A stretch of 64,000 nucleotides of DNA from Emergomyces orientalis (GCA_002110485.1 MOWL01000048.1:682001-746000), one strand, 5' to 3'. Numbered from the stretch's first letter, positions 34,701 through 46,544 are shown. The notes: a model not told the origin generated them from the sequence alone. Translations and numbers: made by a program.

Positions 34701-35280
34701 TAGAGAGCTGCTTCGGGATGATAGCAGGTAGGCGAGCCGGCGGGGACACCACGAAGGAGTCAGTATCAGGGTCCTTTGGATTGATTAAATGTTCAACCTC
34801 CTCACGGCTGAACAGGCCGAGGGAGGCAGCATTGGGATTGTACTCTATAGAAATAGTCTTCGGCTTCGGAACTGCGAGATATGCAGTTCCACCGAATTCT
34901 GGGTCATTCATTACTCCATCAAATACCGGGGGGTTATCGGAGAGAATGTAGACGTTATTGGGAGCTAGATTGGCATAGAACACGTCACTGCCAGCTGGGG
35001 ACAAGAATTCGAAGTAGTTCCCAGCTTCAATATGCATATCACGGCGGGAATAGCCCTGGCGTTCCATGAGCCCTGCGGAAATGAGATTGGCAGAGAGTCC
35101 GGGTACATAGTACACATGGTTGAACTCAATCAGCCTCTCCCCCGCCGGTATGGAGGCTATGCCAACGCCTTGAACCTTGAGAATGGCTCTATTAGCCACT
35201 TGAACGGTCGGTCCGTTAATCTTATAGAAAGTTGAGAAGTGTGATCTGTTGCAGACTATATGACAGCCTGCGCCGCTGTC
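31747..35280 (-). CDS. copia Pol: protease, integrase, reverse transcriptase, RNase H
   Basis: Open for 1177 residues from just after the gag TGA to a stop at 31747. The first codons give the retroviral-type protease active site DSGAGCH. Integrase shows an HHCC finger (HRRLGHTGQ to CATCVKSK) and the DDE residues around IITDDATRMRW, IIHSDRGE and QQDGVSERSVG. Reverse transcriptase shows QIDMVTAFLNAQL, GLYGLKQAALLWYEEL and the catalytic YVDDV. RNase H shows VVHADADWAG, SSTEAEYIA, HADNKSAIEL and KHIEVRFHILRD. No internal stop or frameshift is seen. There is no ATG near the protease, so expression must come through the upstream TGA or by another route. All catalytic residues that I can check are present. 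Confidence 0.93.
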   Translation of the reverse strand, partial: DSGAGCHIVCNRSHFSTFYKINGPTVQVANRAILKVQGVGIASIPAGERLIEFNHVYYVPGLSANLISAGLMERQGYSRRDMHIEAGNYFEFLSPAGSDVFYANLAPNNVYILSDNPPVFDGVMNDPEFGGTAYLAVPKPKTISIEYNPNAASLGLFSREEVEHLINPKDPDTDSFVVSPPARLPAIIPKQLSIDEWHRRLGHTGQDNIIKMARDPRFGIAIIGPKKLSFCATCVKSKQKRASYKNAPLRRATRKALKIWVDVFGGGDILGVREEEDISSYAGKKLAMIITDDATRMRWVFLLECKDEVLKYVRIFNQFMKNLLGRGIAIIHSDRGELNSNAANAYMLSEGIKWEPTPPHTPQQDGVSERSVGLIIEKARSLLIDSSAPEKMWGEAVIAATELLNLMPTSTVLYGGIENADPKPTTPYEAWLGALPSARGIRRWGCKAFLKIVPKPINKMAPRSMELIFVGYDGFTNYRLVDPSNGRLYISKDVIFQEDLHLADPSAPLTQDPKALPSAARQAAAVIPLAAPNLNITSISTPTGPESNLFIEEEIQPDHPLFLEPTNNWWIDYEITARIPTFLVQNAPTSPESELEMNTTFPANLATLPAAENAASVGEASVGDEPEDLPGDPEIIGLPIPKNLTRARASPEWKYYYHACVKEVNRLKQIGAWRLVERTPDMTILRGQWVFDKKVNNMGKVTRYKARWVVCGNYQEKGVNYSRTFAPVVSASTSRALMAISASRDWHVLQIDMVTAFLNAQLPQNERVYMHQPAGFKEGRGDLVCELIQGLYGLKQAALLWYEELPKMLLRTGFRVSPYDAGLFINDARKVYITVYVDDVRLYGPNIEDLNWAKAEIANNYEIKDVGDSNRYLGMKIERGSDSLTLSQPLFVKNLLEEFSMEDCHPTTTPMEQNIDFMNDNEEPIAYTAEFTLRFYQSGIGSLQYLAANTRPDVSFAAGFLGRFSSRPTSKNWAAFKRTLRYLQGSADDGITYYKNADIEPVVHADADWAGRDPGSRSTTGYIIYMAGGPIAWRSCKQTGVSKSSTEAEYIASSEAAYELVHLRELLEDAGFVPSRRNNLDAEDCPIPSIANGLACTIHADNKSAIELSSSEAIPRRSKHIEVRFHILRDLTHKGEISVRYIPSAENAADGLTKPLGPLKYMHWKELIKMRKKGVLV

Positions 35281-36891
35281 TCATATAGTGAGAGAGTCTT
35301 TACGAGGTTCTACGAAACAAGCAGGTATATTAATAACCTCCGCGAGATTCGCCATTTGGAATGTCTCTGAGCCATCAGTTATAGCTAATTGACTTTCATT
35401 AATCTTCTTATCTTTATTCTTCTTCTCTCTGAATTCTTTAATCCTCGCAGTATTGAAGGTCCTCCAGTCATCGGGAGCTTTATCGGGATTAGCCAGCCAG
35501 CATGTGCCATAGTGGCCCCTCTCACATTGAGAGCAGGTGGGTGGCGGGTTGCCGGCTCCGCGGCCCCCACCACGGTGGCCACCACGGCCCTGGCTGCCAC
35601 GGCTTTGGCCCTGAGTACGGGCACCTCGGGCCGAATTCGAGTTTGTGTTTGGCGAGTCCGATTGAGCAGCGTTCGCCGCCGTGCTCGCCGATTGCATGGG
35701 CTTTTTATCCTTGGGAGGATCTAATCGTGAACGGATCTCTTCCATCAACGAGTGCACATTCAATGTGACAGCCGTGGACTTGGAGGTTTGTTCCTCTTCT
35801 ACTTTCTTCTGAATATAGTCCCGCCACACATTGGGAAGAGCAGAATAGAATGTGTCAAACAGTACTGAATCCGCTAGGATCACATTCTCCAGCTCTAACT
35901 TCAAGATAACCATACGAAACTTGTCAAAGAATGCATGCAGATTTGTTACTTGCGTGCCACCCAATGCCATGAACTCCAGTGTGGCTTCACGCCGTAGTTG
36001 AGTCTTGGGAGTAGCAAATTCCTCAGCTATCACGCGCCAGAGGGTGTACGCTATTCTATTTTCAGTGTCATTTTTAATGAATCTGGGTCTGACCGCTGCA
36101 CTCAAAGAGTTTGAGATGAATGCGTACAGCCAGCGATTCCTTGCCATCCAGAAAGGAGCCCATTCCGGGTCCTGAAGCGGGTCCTCAACCTGCTCTTCCT
36201 CTATTATATCCCAACACTGCGCATCCGTGAGTCTTGAAGTCATTGATGTCTTCCAGGACACATAATTCGATGTGCCGGTCAGGGCATTGGGTTTGACAAT
36301 ATTCTTCACATCTTGTCTAAACTGATTAATTGCCTTGCCTGCGGGTGTATCGGGGTCATAAAGATTGTATCTAATCTTGGTTCCAATCTCGGGATCCCAT
36401 GTGGGAGCGGGCCGAGTCGTCGGGTTGGGTGCAGAGGATGGTGCGGCGGCTGCTGCAGCTGCTGTGACCTCTGCTGCTCGAGTTCGGAGCTCCTCTATGC
36501 GGAGCTGCAGCTCCAATCCCTTGCGTTTCTCACGCTCTGTTTCATACTCTAAACGGCGAACTGAATAGGGGTCTGAATGAGGGATGGGGGCCTGAGATGC
36601 TGGGGTGTTTTCGCCCTCATCTTCATCAGCGCTCTCGGTGTGCCTTTCAGGCTCGACGAGACGTCGGGTAGATCGGGCCGGCCTCACGGTCGTTGGTGCC
36701 GTGTTTAGGCCGGTATCAGGGTGATGTGGTGTAACGGGGGGTTCGTTAACGGAGCTCTCGAAGGCCCCTGGGAGCCGGCCGCGAGCAGACGAGGAACGGT
36801 GTGGAAGGTCGTCGCCAATCCCCGAGCCCGTGGGCTCAATGCGGGACTGCGACCGGGTGTTCATACGTGGGGGGCGGGATGGATCCGCCAT
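35281..36891 (-). CDS. copia Gag (capsid and nucleocapsid)
   Basis: 536 residues starting MADPSRPPRMNTRSQ, about 230 nt inside the 5' LTR. The middle is capsid-like, with the copia Gag pattern NYVSWKTSMTSRLTDAQCWD. The C-terminal part is Arg/Gly-rich (SRGSQGRGGHRGGGRGAG) and then has one compact zinc knuckle, CSQCERGHYGTC, whose spacing is a little shorter than the usual CX2CX4HX4C. It ends at TGA 35281-35283, directly followed in the same frame by the protease motif of Pol. It should form virus-like particles and package element RNA. Confidence 0.9.
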   Translation of the reverse strand: MADPSRPPRMNTRSQSRIEPTGSGIGDDLPHRSSSARGRLPGAFESSVNEPPVTPHHPDTGLNTAPTTVRPARSTRRLVEPERHTESADEDEGENTPASQAPIPHSDPYSVRRLEYETEREKRKGLELQLRIEELRTRAAEVTAAAAAAAPSSAPNPTTRPAPTWDPEIGTKIRYNLYDPDTPAGKAINQFRQDVKNIVKPNALTGTSNYVSWKTSMTSRLTDAQCWDIIEEEQVEDPLQDPEWAPFWMARNRWLYAFISNSLSAAVRPRFIKNDTENRIAYTLWRVIAEEFATPKTQLRREATLEFMALGGTQVTNLHAFFDKFRMVILKLELENVILADSVLFDTFYSALPNVWRDYIQKKVEEEQTSKSTAVTLNVHSLMEEIRSRLDPPKDKKPMQSASTAANAAQSDSPNTNSNSARGARTQGQSRGSQGRGGHRGGGRGAGNPPPTCSQCERGHYGTCWLANPDKAPDDWRTFNTARIKEFREKKNKDKKINESQLAITDGSETFQMANLAEVINIPACFVEPRKDSLTI

Positions 36892-37110
36892 GGTTTTCTA
36901 TATGATTAATTATCGGGTTCTTGCCAATACTAATCGTCGGGGCGTTCTTAATCGTCAATTGACGAGTTTTCCCTCTACGAGGTTAAGAATGCGCCGAATG
37001 GGGTAAAATAAGACGATTTTAACGCCGAGGCGTATCGAATGAAGCAATGCAATATATATTAAGATTATTATTGACAAGAAACCCGTGTACGCAGTTTTTA
37101 TGCGCAAAAC

Positions 37111-37123
37111 GGGTCTCATAACC
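37111..37123 (-). other. probable primer-binding site (half-tRNA type)
   Basis: Immediately inside the 5' LTR the minus strand reads GGTTATGAGACCC, closely complementary to the anticodon arm of initiator-Met tRNA (CUCAUAACC). Copia and several fungal copia-like elements prime from a cleaved tRNA-iMet half at this arm. The assignment follows that precedent. Confidence 0.6.
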
Positions 37124-37222
37124 TGTGGGAGGTACGATGCTTGATTGATTAAAGGGGTATGCTAGCTACGGAGTTATATATGGTGGAGAGAGAATTACTC
37201 AGCCGGACGGATAGGTCCGACA
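37124..37222 (-). repeat. copia 5' LTR (99 bp)
   Basis: Identical to 31527-31625. For the minus-strand element this is the 5' LTR and should contain its promoter. Confidence 0.95.
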
Positions 37223-37760
37223 ATATATGTATATGTGTACACTGGCACCTTTTCAAAAGAACGGTCATGAACTATATAGAAAGGACATTTCGATGAGCTG
37301 CCGAAGGCCTACAACCCGTTGCTGATTTTATATATAAGTTGAACCGGTAAGAAGAGAAAACAAATGAGCTTATATTCAATTTAGTATGCTCGTAACTAAA
37401 GACAAAAGAAGGAAAGACTAACTAATAATCCGAACAAGGCTCGGAAGTCTGAACGAGGACAAGAGATATCAGAAAAGATAAAAGGAAAACAATATGCATG
37501 GATATCGCACCCCTCTCAATCAATGCGGAAAATTATATCTCCGGTCCAGAGATCTCAACCCCGCCACATGAGGATTGAAAGTTTGCGCTTCAAAGAAGGA
37601 GGAAGGATATATGCCGTCTCTAGATGCTAGCAAGAATACCTCAAGGCTGCGATAAATCTGGCGGAAAAAAAAAGAAAAAACTAACAAAAGAAATCTCCTG
37701 TCGTTAGGCAAATTGACGCAATCCAACACACGACGCTGGCATTCCCATCCCGTGTCACGT
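37223..37760. other. spacer between copia element and PKS 3' end
   Basis: 540 nt of AT-rich DNA with no gene. The transposon inserted here without touching the PKS reading frame. Confidence 0.5.
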
Positions 37761-40700
37761 TCATTTTGCTTGGGAGGTATTGGCTTGAACGAACTTGCTT
37801 AATGTTGTTACCTTCTGGCCCAGCTCTGTGATACTTTCTCCAACCATAAGATCAAGAAGGGGTATCTCAGTTCCGACTTCTTTGGCCAACCAGGCCCGGA
37901 ATTCCATCGCAATGAGTGAATCTATACCATTCGTGCGGATCGACCTAGACAGATCAAGTTCTTCAGCAGACACGCTGAGAAGCGTCGATAACTTCTCAAT
38001 TATGCCATTTAACACTACCTCTGCCGCTTCTTCCCTAGTACTGGCAGCCTTAAGGAGCGGTTGAACATGATGGGTATCCCTCTTCTGTACGCCTTGCTGC
38101 TGGGATTGACCTGCATTCTGGAACAGAGTGAACATGGGATAGTTGAAAGGTTCCGGCAGAGAGTATCCTTGCTCTTGAAACCATTGTCTCCTGGCCAATC
38201 CAAAAATCACCTGGCATGTGCTTTCAGTCAACGTATGGCGTGGATCAATAAGATATTCAATGATTGTATGGAACTCGGCTTCGCGCAGCGCTATCATCGT
38301 CTTTGTAGCATGTCGGGAGTAGTCTAGATTTTCGGCGACGAAACCAACGGATAGAATGGGTCCAAGGACAAAGCTTGCCGCTCTTAGCCCTTTCGACACA
38401 CGATATTTGGCAAGAGTGTCCTGGTATACATTTCCTGCTGTGTAGTTTGCCTGGCTCCGCGACCCCATGATTCCACTTACCGACGAGAGCATGACAAAAA
38501 AATCCACATCACTGGGTAAGGATTCATGAAGATTTAGGGAACCTTGGACCTTCGGTTTGGTCGCAGCCGTCCAATCTTCATACGGCATAGTCTCAAATGA
38601 TCTGTCCTGCACACAGTTTAGTGCTCATTGCTCCTAAGAAAGAAAAAAATGAAGTCAAAATTACAATGTGTCAAGAAGGAGAAGCTAGAGTACTCACTCT
38701 TAAGGTCATTGAACCTTGAATACATCCCTTAATCGGTGGAAGTGTTTGGCTGCATTCCTCAAAGACAGATCGTAGCACGACTGCATCGGATATGTCACAT
38801 TTGAAGATCCGAATTTCGCAACCTCTGCTCTCTAAGTCTGAAACCATGTCTTGAACTGGTTGTGAGATATTTCCTGAGCGTGACAAGAATATTAAATGCC
38901 TTGTGCCTCGAGACACCATCCAAAGTGCCAAACTCCTTCCAAGCCCTCCAAGGCCCCCGGCAAGAACGTAGGAGGCATCGGGCCGGAGTCGGTATGGTGT
39001 CTGGTCGGGCATAACAGGGACAACGTCCTTTTTGTTAGGTGCGAAAACGATCTTGCCCATAGTATTCCCAGATTGTAACATACGAAGCCCCTGTTCAATC
39101 TGAGAGTAACTCAAAACTGTTATTGGAGAAGCTCCCTTAATTTTCTTTTGTTCCCACAAGGCCATGGTCTCGCTGAGAAGCTCGCTAATAACCTTTGGTT
39201 TGAATTGCGCGAGAGAGAGCAGATCAACTCCAGCAAAGGTTATGTTTTGAATGAAGGGTGTCATGTCAAGTTTCCCCCCTGCCAGTAAATCCTTCTTCCC
39301 AATCTCAATGAATCGGCCAAATGGGGCAACACACTCCCAAGTCCGCCTTAGATGATCTCGGGAAAGAGAATTTAATACCACATCCACACCAGAATGGTCA
39401 GTCATTCTCATAATTCCTGCTGCAAAACTATGCTCTCGACTTGAAAATATGTGATCCTCAGGAATGCCATATTCTCTCTTGAGCAACTCCATCTTCTCGA
39501 CACTCGAGACTGTTACAAAGATCTCTGCCCCGACTGATTTGGCATACTGAATGGCAGCTTGACCAACACCACCAGCCGCTGAGTGAATGAGAATTCTCTC
39601 CCCAGCAGCCAACCTACCTACATGTTTTAAGCTGTAAATAACGGTGGCATAGACAACCGGTAGGCATGCAGCAACCGTAAAACTCATGTCATCAGGCATT
39701 TTTGTAACTAGTTGTTGGTTGGCCCTGCAATGGGTTTGAAATGTTCCCTTTGTCGTTGATCCAGAAAGATAGACCACGCGATCGCCAGGTTGAAACAACT
39801 CAACGCATGCTCCGACCCCGGTTATGATTCCTGCTGCCTCTCTTCCAATGACACCCCACGGTACTTCACCCATTACAGTTAAAAAGTCTACGAAGTTGAG
39901 ACCCACAGCTTGAACGCTAAGCTCAACCTCGTGGTCTCCAAGCGACAAGGTAGGAGCCGTGTCAGTCACCCATTGCAACTTATCGAGTTGTCCCCGAGCA
40001 CTATTTTGCAGTTTGATGGGCCGTTTTGCATCCTCCCACGATATAATATCAGGAGCGGATGTTGAAAACTGTGACGAGAAGAAGCTGGTTGCCTTTGGAT
40101 GGTTGGTAATGCGGTTGGTATATATCAAACCGGATTGCAGAAGATATTCAGCATTGCTGTGCCTGGCCTGGCCTGGCATAAACTGATAACGGAAGACCCT
40201 TAAAATCGAATCACCCAACTGTTTGGCTGACGAAGAGTCCCGGCCAGGGAGCGCGAGCGTAGTAATATTCGCACTTTCTGCGTCACGTTCCCATCGAATC
40301 GTCCGAACCATGCCGGTACTTACACTAAATGCCGGCTGAGCTGCTGGATCTCCCGTCACCCATAGCAACATTTTGCATGTCGAGAAGAGATGTTGGATAT
40401 CCTTGAAGTCCTCCTCGCATATTTGAAACAGAACGGGGTTCTCAAGCTCTAAAAGGGATAGACATATAGTGTTCGTAACATCCTTTCCATGGAGCTCTCG
40501 TGGTTGCATAATAGTGCAGTTGGCAATGCCTAAGCATTGTGTAAGCTCAGCGCTTATCTCTGACGCGAGGTCATGCTCTACCTCAGAAGGACGAAGAATA
40601 ATAACGTCGCTTTCACGATGGTCCTGATCGTGCTCGACGGCGGTGGCAAGCATGGTAGTTATCCTTTCCAACTCAGGATGTCGTGAATTTGGTATCTCGA

Positions 40701-43700
40701 TGTCAACACCTGAATATCCTGATCGACGAAGAAAGTCGTCCCACTGGGCTGCTTTTAGGAGAGGACACCACTTGCGAATGGGTTCAATGGACAGCCACCA
40801 GCCAGGTAGTAGACCAAATTTAAGTAAAGCAAACAAAAGGTCTGGTCTAGCCACTTCGTTCATCATGAGCTTGCCGCCAGGTTTTAGCAGAAATCGACAG
40901 CTTTCAAGTGTTTTCTGCAGGTCCGGCGTCGCGTGCAACACGTTACTCGCGATTATCAAGTCGTACTTGCCAGCAGAGAAACCCTGAGCTGCAGGGTCAT
41001 TTGAGATATCCAGCTTCCGAAAGGTGAGTAAGTCCTTCCATGCCTCAAGTGCTTCTTCTGCCTTTGAAAAAAAGCTGGGTGAAATATCAGTAAAGGTGAG
41101 CTGCCCAATTTTGCATGTGCTCGCGGTATCCTCCGAGTTTGACGGCGATCTTGGGGCGAGAGCGTTCAATAACAGTTTCGTGAAGGCCCCGGTTCCAGCT
41201 CCTACCTCGAGGATTTCCAAGCCCTCACAGTTGTCGGCCAAGAGGGACATGAACCGGTCTAAATTCTCCTTGGCGTCGCCTTGATTTACCATTTCGTCGT
41301 AGTAGCGGGGCATCAGGTCATCTTGGCCAAACATCAAATTCAGCGGATCGACTCTATTCAGCATGATATTAACAATATTAGATCCCATCCGAATCAGCAG
41401 CTCCCCTAGGCAGGATTGTGATATGGATTCATAAAGCTTCCGCTTAAGTTCTGAATCCTTATAATATTTCTGCCACACATCCAAGGTAACGTGCGGAATC
41501 GAGCCTGTTACAAGATCGGTGGCAACCTCTTTCATCCAGTCGTAATACTTTTGGAAATGGCCCTCAAACGCACTGACACCCTCAGTCTTAAGCGCAGAGA
41601 GTGCATCAATAATTAGAAGCATCGAAGCTAATTGTAAACGTTGGAACTCATCTCGTTCAACTTCATAAGATCCCGATGGCGAAATCGATAGTTTATCACT
41701 AAACTCCTTCGTCGTCAGCATGTCAATATCGGGTATCCAGTCCATTGTGTATCCAAGTTTTTCAGTGTCGCCTGAGGAAGCACTCTCTCCTGCTATCGGT
41801 GTGAAGCGAACACCACCAAGTGACATTCGCGGTTCACCAGTAGACGTATCGGAACACTTTAAATCAAAGCTGTAGGCGTTGTATGCTTCTGGAGAGGCTT
41901 TTCCGTAATAACGGAAACTGCTTCCTGGCTGAGAGCTGGTGTCCGCGGAAACCCATGCTTCCTTGATAAATGTCGGTACCATCGGCGACCTCAAAATATT
42001 CCGGCCTTCATGATCAGAGATTGCGATAAGCCCAGAGACAAACATGCTGTCCAATGTAACAGGATGGACGAGATGTGGGTGAAGGAAACCTTTTGGCATT
42101 GTGGCCGTTAAGTCCGGCGTTCTTGCCACACCTGCTGTAGTGCCACTCTGTTGACCGCTGACAGTGACATCAGACAAGTTTCTAAAAAACGTACCATATT
42201 CATGGCCGATCGTCTTGAGGTTGTCATATACACCTCCAATGTCAAGTGTTGTCTGGCAAGCCTGTGCGCTTTGATCGATTATCTGTTTCCAGGCCTGGGT
42301 TGTTGCTTTGTTTTCACGACCTTTGTCTATCGGATCTTCTGGAGATAAATATTGGATAGAAATATAGCCTGCGCAATGTTCAACCCAGTCGTCATAGGCA
42401 GGGTCGAATGAAGCGATTCTGAACCATTTCCACACGCTAGAATGCCAGAGGTTAGATTCATTCACAGGGAGAATAGTCAAGCCCACTTCAACACCATCTT
42501 TCGTGTCGGGAATCACCAGCGCATTATTTATGGATACGTCCTTGAATGCTAAACCAGTCAGTTCAACTACGTCACCTGTGACTTGTTTTACAGCCTCGAT
42601 CACCATTGTTAAATATCCAGCTGCTGGAAAGACGGATCTGCCAGTAACCTGTATGACCAAATTTTTAGAAAGCGTTACACTCGTGGGACTGACTACCTAT
42701 GCCTTTCAGTGAACAACGTACCATATGGTCCCTCAGCCATGGGTTTTCAGAATGTCTGAGGAAGTGTCGCCATTTACGATTGTGTCGGTCCCAATCCTGT
42801 ACTGGCGCACCGAATAGCTGATGCCGTGGGAATTGTCTAAAGCGGAGATTTCTGCTAAGCCTGCTCTCATAGTAGCCTTTCTCGGCGTGATTAAAGGGGT
42901 AAGAGGGCAGATTAACGAGAAACTTTGGACTTCGCTCCTGTCTGGTGTGGCTGTGATTGACCGCGTACATATTGACCGGGTATTTTTTGGCTCTTAAACC
43001 CCCGACAGCTTTCAGTATCACATCGGCACTGCGGTCATGGCGACTCAGGAGGGACCTATAGGAAACACTGGTTCCAAACCCTGTGGCAGTAATAGTCTCC
43101 TTAATCACGCTCTGCAGTGTTGAATGAGGGCCCACTTCAATGATCTCGTCAAACCAAACTTTATTCAATTGACGAACCTTAGGATCGATTTCGCTTGACT
43201 GAAGTAACATGGAACGCAGGCCACCTTGGAAAAGGACGGGCGACACCATATTATCGACCCAGTACGACGCGCCAAGCTTAACTTCTTTAACTTCTTTTCC
43301 AGTCACAGTAGAGAACATCCGGCAGCCATGACTGTCGCGAGGAACCATTTCCGATGGGAGTTCACCCATCAGCTCCAAATACTCTTCGGCAAGTGGGCGC
43401 ATAAGGGCTGAATGATAGGCATCTGGGACCTTGAGCCTACGCGCAAAGATCTCGTCGGCATCAAGCAATGGTTTCAGAGCCTCGACCATTACTTCATCCC
43501 CTGAAATGGTATTATTCGTTGCGCTATTAAAACAGGCAATAACCAACTCCCCTTGGTGCATGGCACGGATCTTGTCCATGTAGAGCTGCAGCCGCTCCTG
43601 ATCCAGGCCGACCGCCATCATAGCTCCTTTGGAACTTTTCGGCTTTGAAAGGACGTGTCCTCGATAATAGGAGGCCGTCCATGCCGCTTCACGTGAAATT

Positions 43701-46008
43701 TTGCCAGCGCAATACGCAGCAGCAATTTCCCCTGATGAATGACCGACCACTCGACTGGGGTGAATGTTCCAAGAAGCTAGCAATTCAACAAGAGCAACTT
43801 GGACAGCAGTACACCCAGGTTGAGAAATGGCAGGCGTATGAATCTTGCTATCTTGTACATTGAGGAGCTCGTCTGGGTTATGATTAGTAACGTAAACACA
43901 CAGCTTTTGGCAAGGTGTACAACCACATACCTATTAGGGACGTTGGGCTTCCAAGTGTACACAAATGTGCGGTCGCGTCCTCTAAGCTCTTTCGGAAAAC
44001 GGGATATATCAATAGCTGCTTAGCCATTCCAGGGTATTGAGCGCCCTGGCCAGTAAAGACAAAACCAATTTTCAGTGAATCGCCAGTGATTATGGGCTTG
44101 GGAAGGGCGCTGGCAGCTGAAAGTTTTTCGTCCAACTCCGACACTGAGCTTGCCAAGACATGGCTTTCCCATTGAAATGTTGACCTCCTTTCTGACAATG
44201 TGTAGGCAAGGTCGCTTAGGAGTTCTTCAGCGGCATTCAACGGTAAAGAGAGGGTGGGCGCAAGATATTGCCTCAGGTCTGACGCAACCCTTTTCACTCC
44301 ATCCTTGTCGAAAGAAGAAAGGATGAAGAGCCGAGGAGGTGAGGATTCAACTTTTATCTCACCATTAATTTGACCATTGGCTTGGCCGCTGACTTGACCA
44401 TTGACTTGGCAACATTCCCCGAGCGACGTGAGCAGTTGGCTGATTTCATGTTTCGTTGGTACCAACGCACGAGTATTGTGGATACCATCAAGACCATTGT
44501 CTTTTAGAAAGTGATATGCGTCTTCCAAAATGCAATGTGAATTCGTTCCACCAAAGCCAAAACAGTTCACAGATATTCGACGGGTCCCATTTCCGGGCCA
44601 AGCAATACATTCCGTAGGAAAGTCGATATTCCAATCCTCTTTTGGAATGTTCGGATTGACCCTTTCGAAATTAACATTTGGAGGTATGATGCCAGACTCT
44701 AAAACCAAAATTGACTTAATTATCCCTGCAATTCCTGCACCACCTTCAAGATGCCCAATGCTGGCTTTCAAGGCGCCTATATAGAGGGGTTGTTTGCGAG
44801 ATTTCGAATCAAAGCCTAAACAGATAGCCTCGGCCTCTATTGGGTCTCCTGCTTCTGTGCCAGTCCCGTGGGCTTCAACAAATAGTGTGTCCTTGGGATC
44901 CAGAGATGCATTCCTATACACGTCGCGAATAAGTGCTTCTTGTGCAGCCACACTTGGAAGGGTAATCGAGGTCGTACGGCCATCCTGATTTGTACGAGTC
45001 CCACGAACAACCGCCCGTATCGTATCGCCGTCTCTCAGAGCGTGAGATAGGTTTTTAACAATAATAGTCCCTACTCCTTCTCCACGGGCGTACCCTTCGG
45101 CTCTGTGATCGAAGCTATAACATTTGCCTGAAGGACCGAGAAACCCGGCATAACTAAATCCAATTATATCGAGAAAGTGGATATGCGCACTACCCCCAGT
45201 AACCACCGCCTTAGATATGGCAAAATCGTTAATTTAAGCCCAATAAAGACAGCAGTAAATGCCAGAATAGCTGTTCTTACCATTTCGCATTCACCGGCTG
45301 CCAAACTCTGAGCAGCGCAGTTAAGAGCAACAAGACTACTGGAACATGCAGTGTTAATCGAGAGACTAGGGCCACGAAAGTCATAAAACCAGCTAACTCG
45401 GCCAGCGATCATGGATTGTTGCGTGCCAGTGGTTAGATGTTTGAAAGACGACTCATGATCAGTATGCAGAACGGCCACATGATCAGCGTTGAAAGCACCA
45501 GCGAAAACTGAAGTCTTAGAGGAGATAGCTCTTTCCATGGGAATGCCAGCTGTTCCAAGTAAATCCAAGTCAGAGCCTAATTAAAATGCGTGTCATTAAG
45601 AGATTGAGAGATTGAATCTTACCGTTCTCAAGGGCATGATATACATTCTCCATCACCAGTCGTTGTTGAGGATCCATTGTCAGAACTTCGGTCTTGGTGA
45701 CACCGAAAAACCCAGCGTCAAACGCCAGAGGGTTCTCAGCCAGAAAATGGCCACCCTTGACGCTGAACTGTATCAAAAAGTTAGTATAATTGGCAGCCTG
45801 CCATTGCAAGAGCTTCAGAGAAAAAAAATTGACACACCGTTCCGCCATGCTCAGGATCGGGATGATAAAAGGCGTCTGAGTTAAACCTCTCTTTCGGTGG
45901 AGCTGTGGTTGCTTGACGTGCTCTCAGCAGGAATTCCCAAAACCTTTCCGTGTCGCTCGCCTCCTGTGCGTAGCGGGCCGCAATACCAATGATCGCCAAT
46001 GGTGGCAT
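37761..46008 (-). CDS. highly reducing type I polyketide synthase (KS-AT-DH-cMT-ER-KR-ACP)
   Basis: Iterative cytosolic PKS building a reduced, C-methylated polyketide. Seven exons in transcript order: 45838-46008, 45623-45767, 45281-45549, 43931-45209, 42722-43872, 38698-42648 and 37761-38606, totalling 2603 residues with consistent phases. KS: NTACSSS (Cys near 174), VEAHGTGTEAGDP and KASIGHLEGG. AT: GHSSGE (Ser near 667). DH: HMVTGRSVFP, whose catalytic His lies at an exon end, and HPVTLDSMF. cMT: LEVGAGTGAF near 1480. ER: SAAGGVGQAAIQ within about 1895-2210. KR: VLAGGLGGLGRSL and NYTAGN (Tyr near 2377). ACP: NGIDSL (Ser near 2551). No thioesterase or reductase follows the ACP, so release is by another enzyme or spontaneous. 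Start MPPLAIIGIAARY fits KS N-termini. All core catalytic residues seen are intact. Product unknown. Confidence 0.95.
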
Positions 46009-46530
46009 GGCCAGTAACCGTGCTCAGAACCTTAAAATTCGGAAGGACACGTGAGACTATATTTAGTTAGGGTTCAAGGTCATATATTAACTGCTCTCTA
46101 GCGCCAGGAGTTGACAATCCAGGCGATCTCTAACCTAGGGAGAGCGGAATCCGTCGAAAGATTTCACAGTGAAGGAAAGTTGTTCGATTGTGAAGCAGTT
46201 TCAACTCGAAAAACCCTTGCTCCTCACAACTTATATAGCTGCAAGTCTACCCTCAAAGGCCATTCAACTCACCAGTGTCCTCATGCGCCCAGACCTTCTC
46301 TTGTCCCTCAGGTCGTCGCCGACCGCGCTTCTTCAGATAATAGCACATTAGCCCCATATTAGGCGCATTTGCTTCATATGTGTAGAATCACTGGATTCGG
46401 GCCACGTATCCTCTTGTTCGTAGAGGTGCGGGGGTGTGGAAGAAATCTGTTGCCTTTTTGTTGCTGTGGTATCCCTCGGTCGATTCCTGAGGGACTATGC
46501 ATACTGCATACGGAGAGAAAGGCGGGAATC

Positions 46531-46544
46531 AGGTCGACCGACCT
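46531..46544. promoter_or_regulatory. palindrome AGGTCG-AC-CGACCT, copy 1
   Basis: Perfect 6-bp inverted repeat with a 2-bp centre, kept in the second duplication unit as AGGTCGACTGACCT at 46822-46835. Symmetric, GC-containing elements of this size are typical of Zn2Cys6 or bZIP binding sites. The binding factor is unknown. Confidence 0.45.

Larger units (their letters stand above)
31527..37222 (-). mobile_element. complete Ty1/copia LTR retrotransposon, 5.7 kb
   Basis: Two 99-bp LTRs, base-for-base identical by eye, bound a 5696-bp element on the minus strand, with gag then pol in copia order (protease, integrase, reverse transcriptase, RNase H). The 5-bp ATATA on each side is a plausible target duplication, though the target is itself a TA repeat. 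A purine tract precedes the 3' LTR, and a sequence next to the 5' LTR matches the initiator-Met tRNA anticodon arm. CpG content is normal, unlike neighbouring old repeats. Everything points to a recent insertion. Gag and pol are in one frame, split by a TGA at 35281-35283. Confidence 0.95.
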
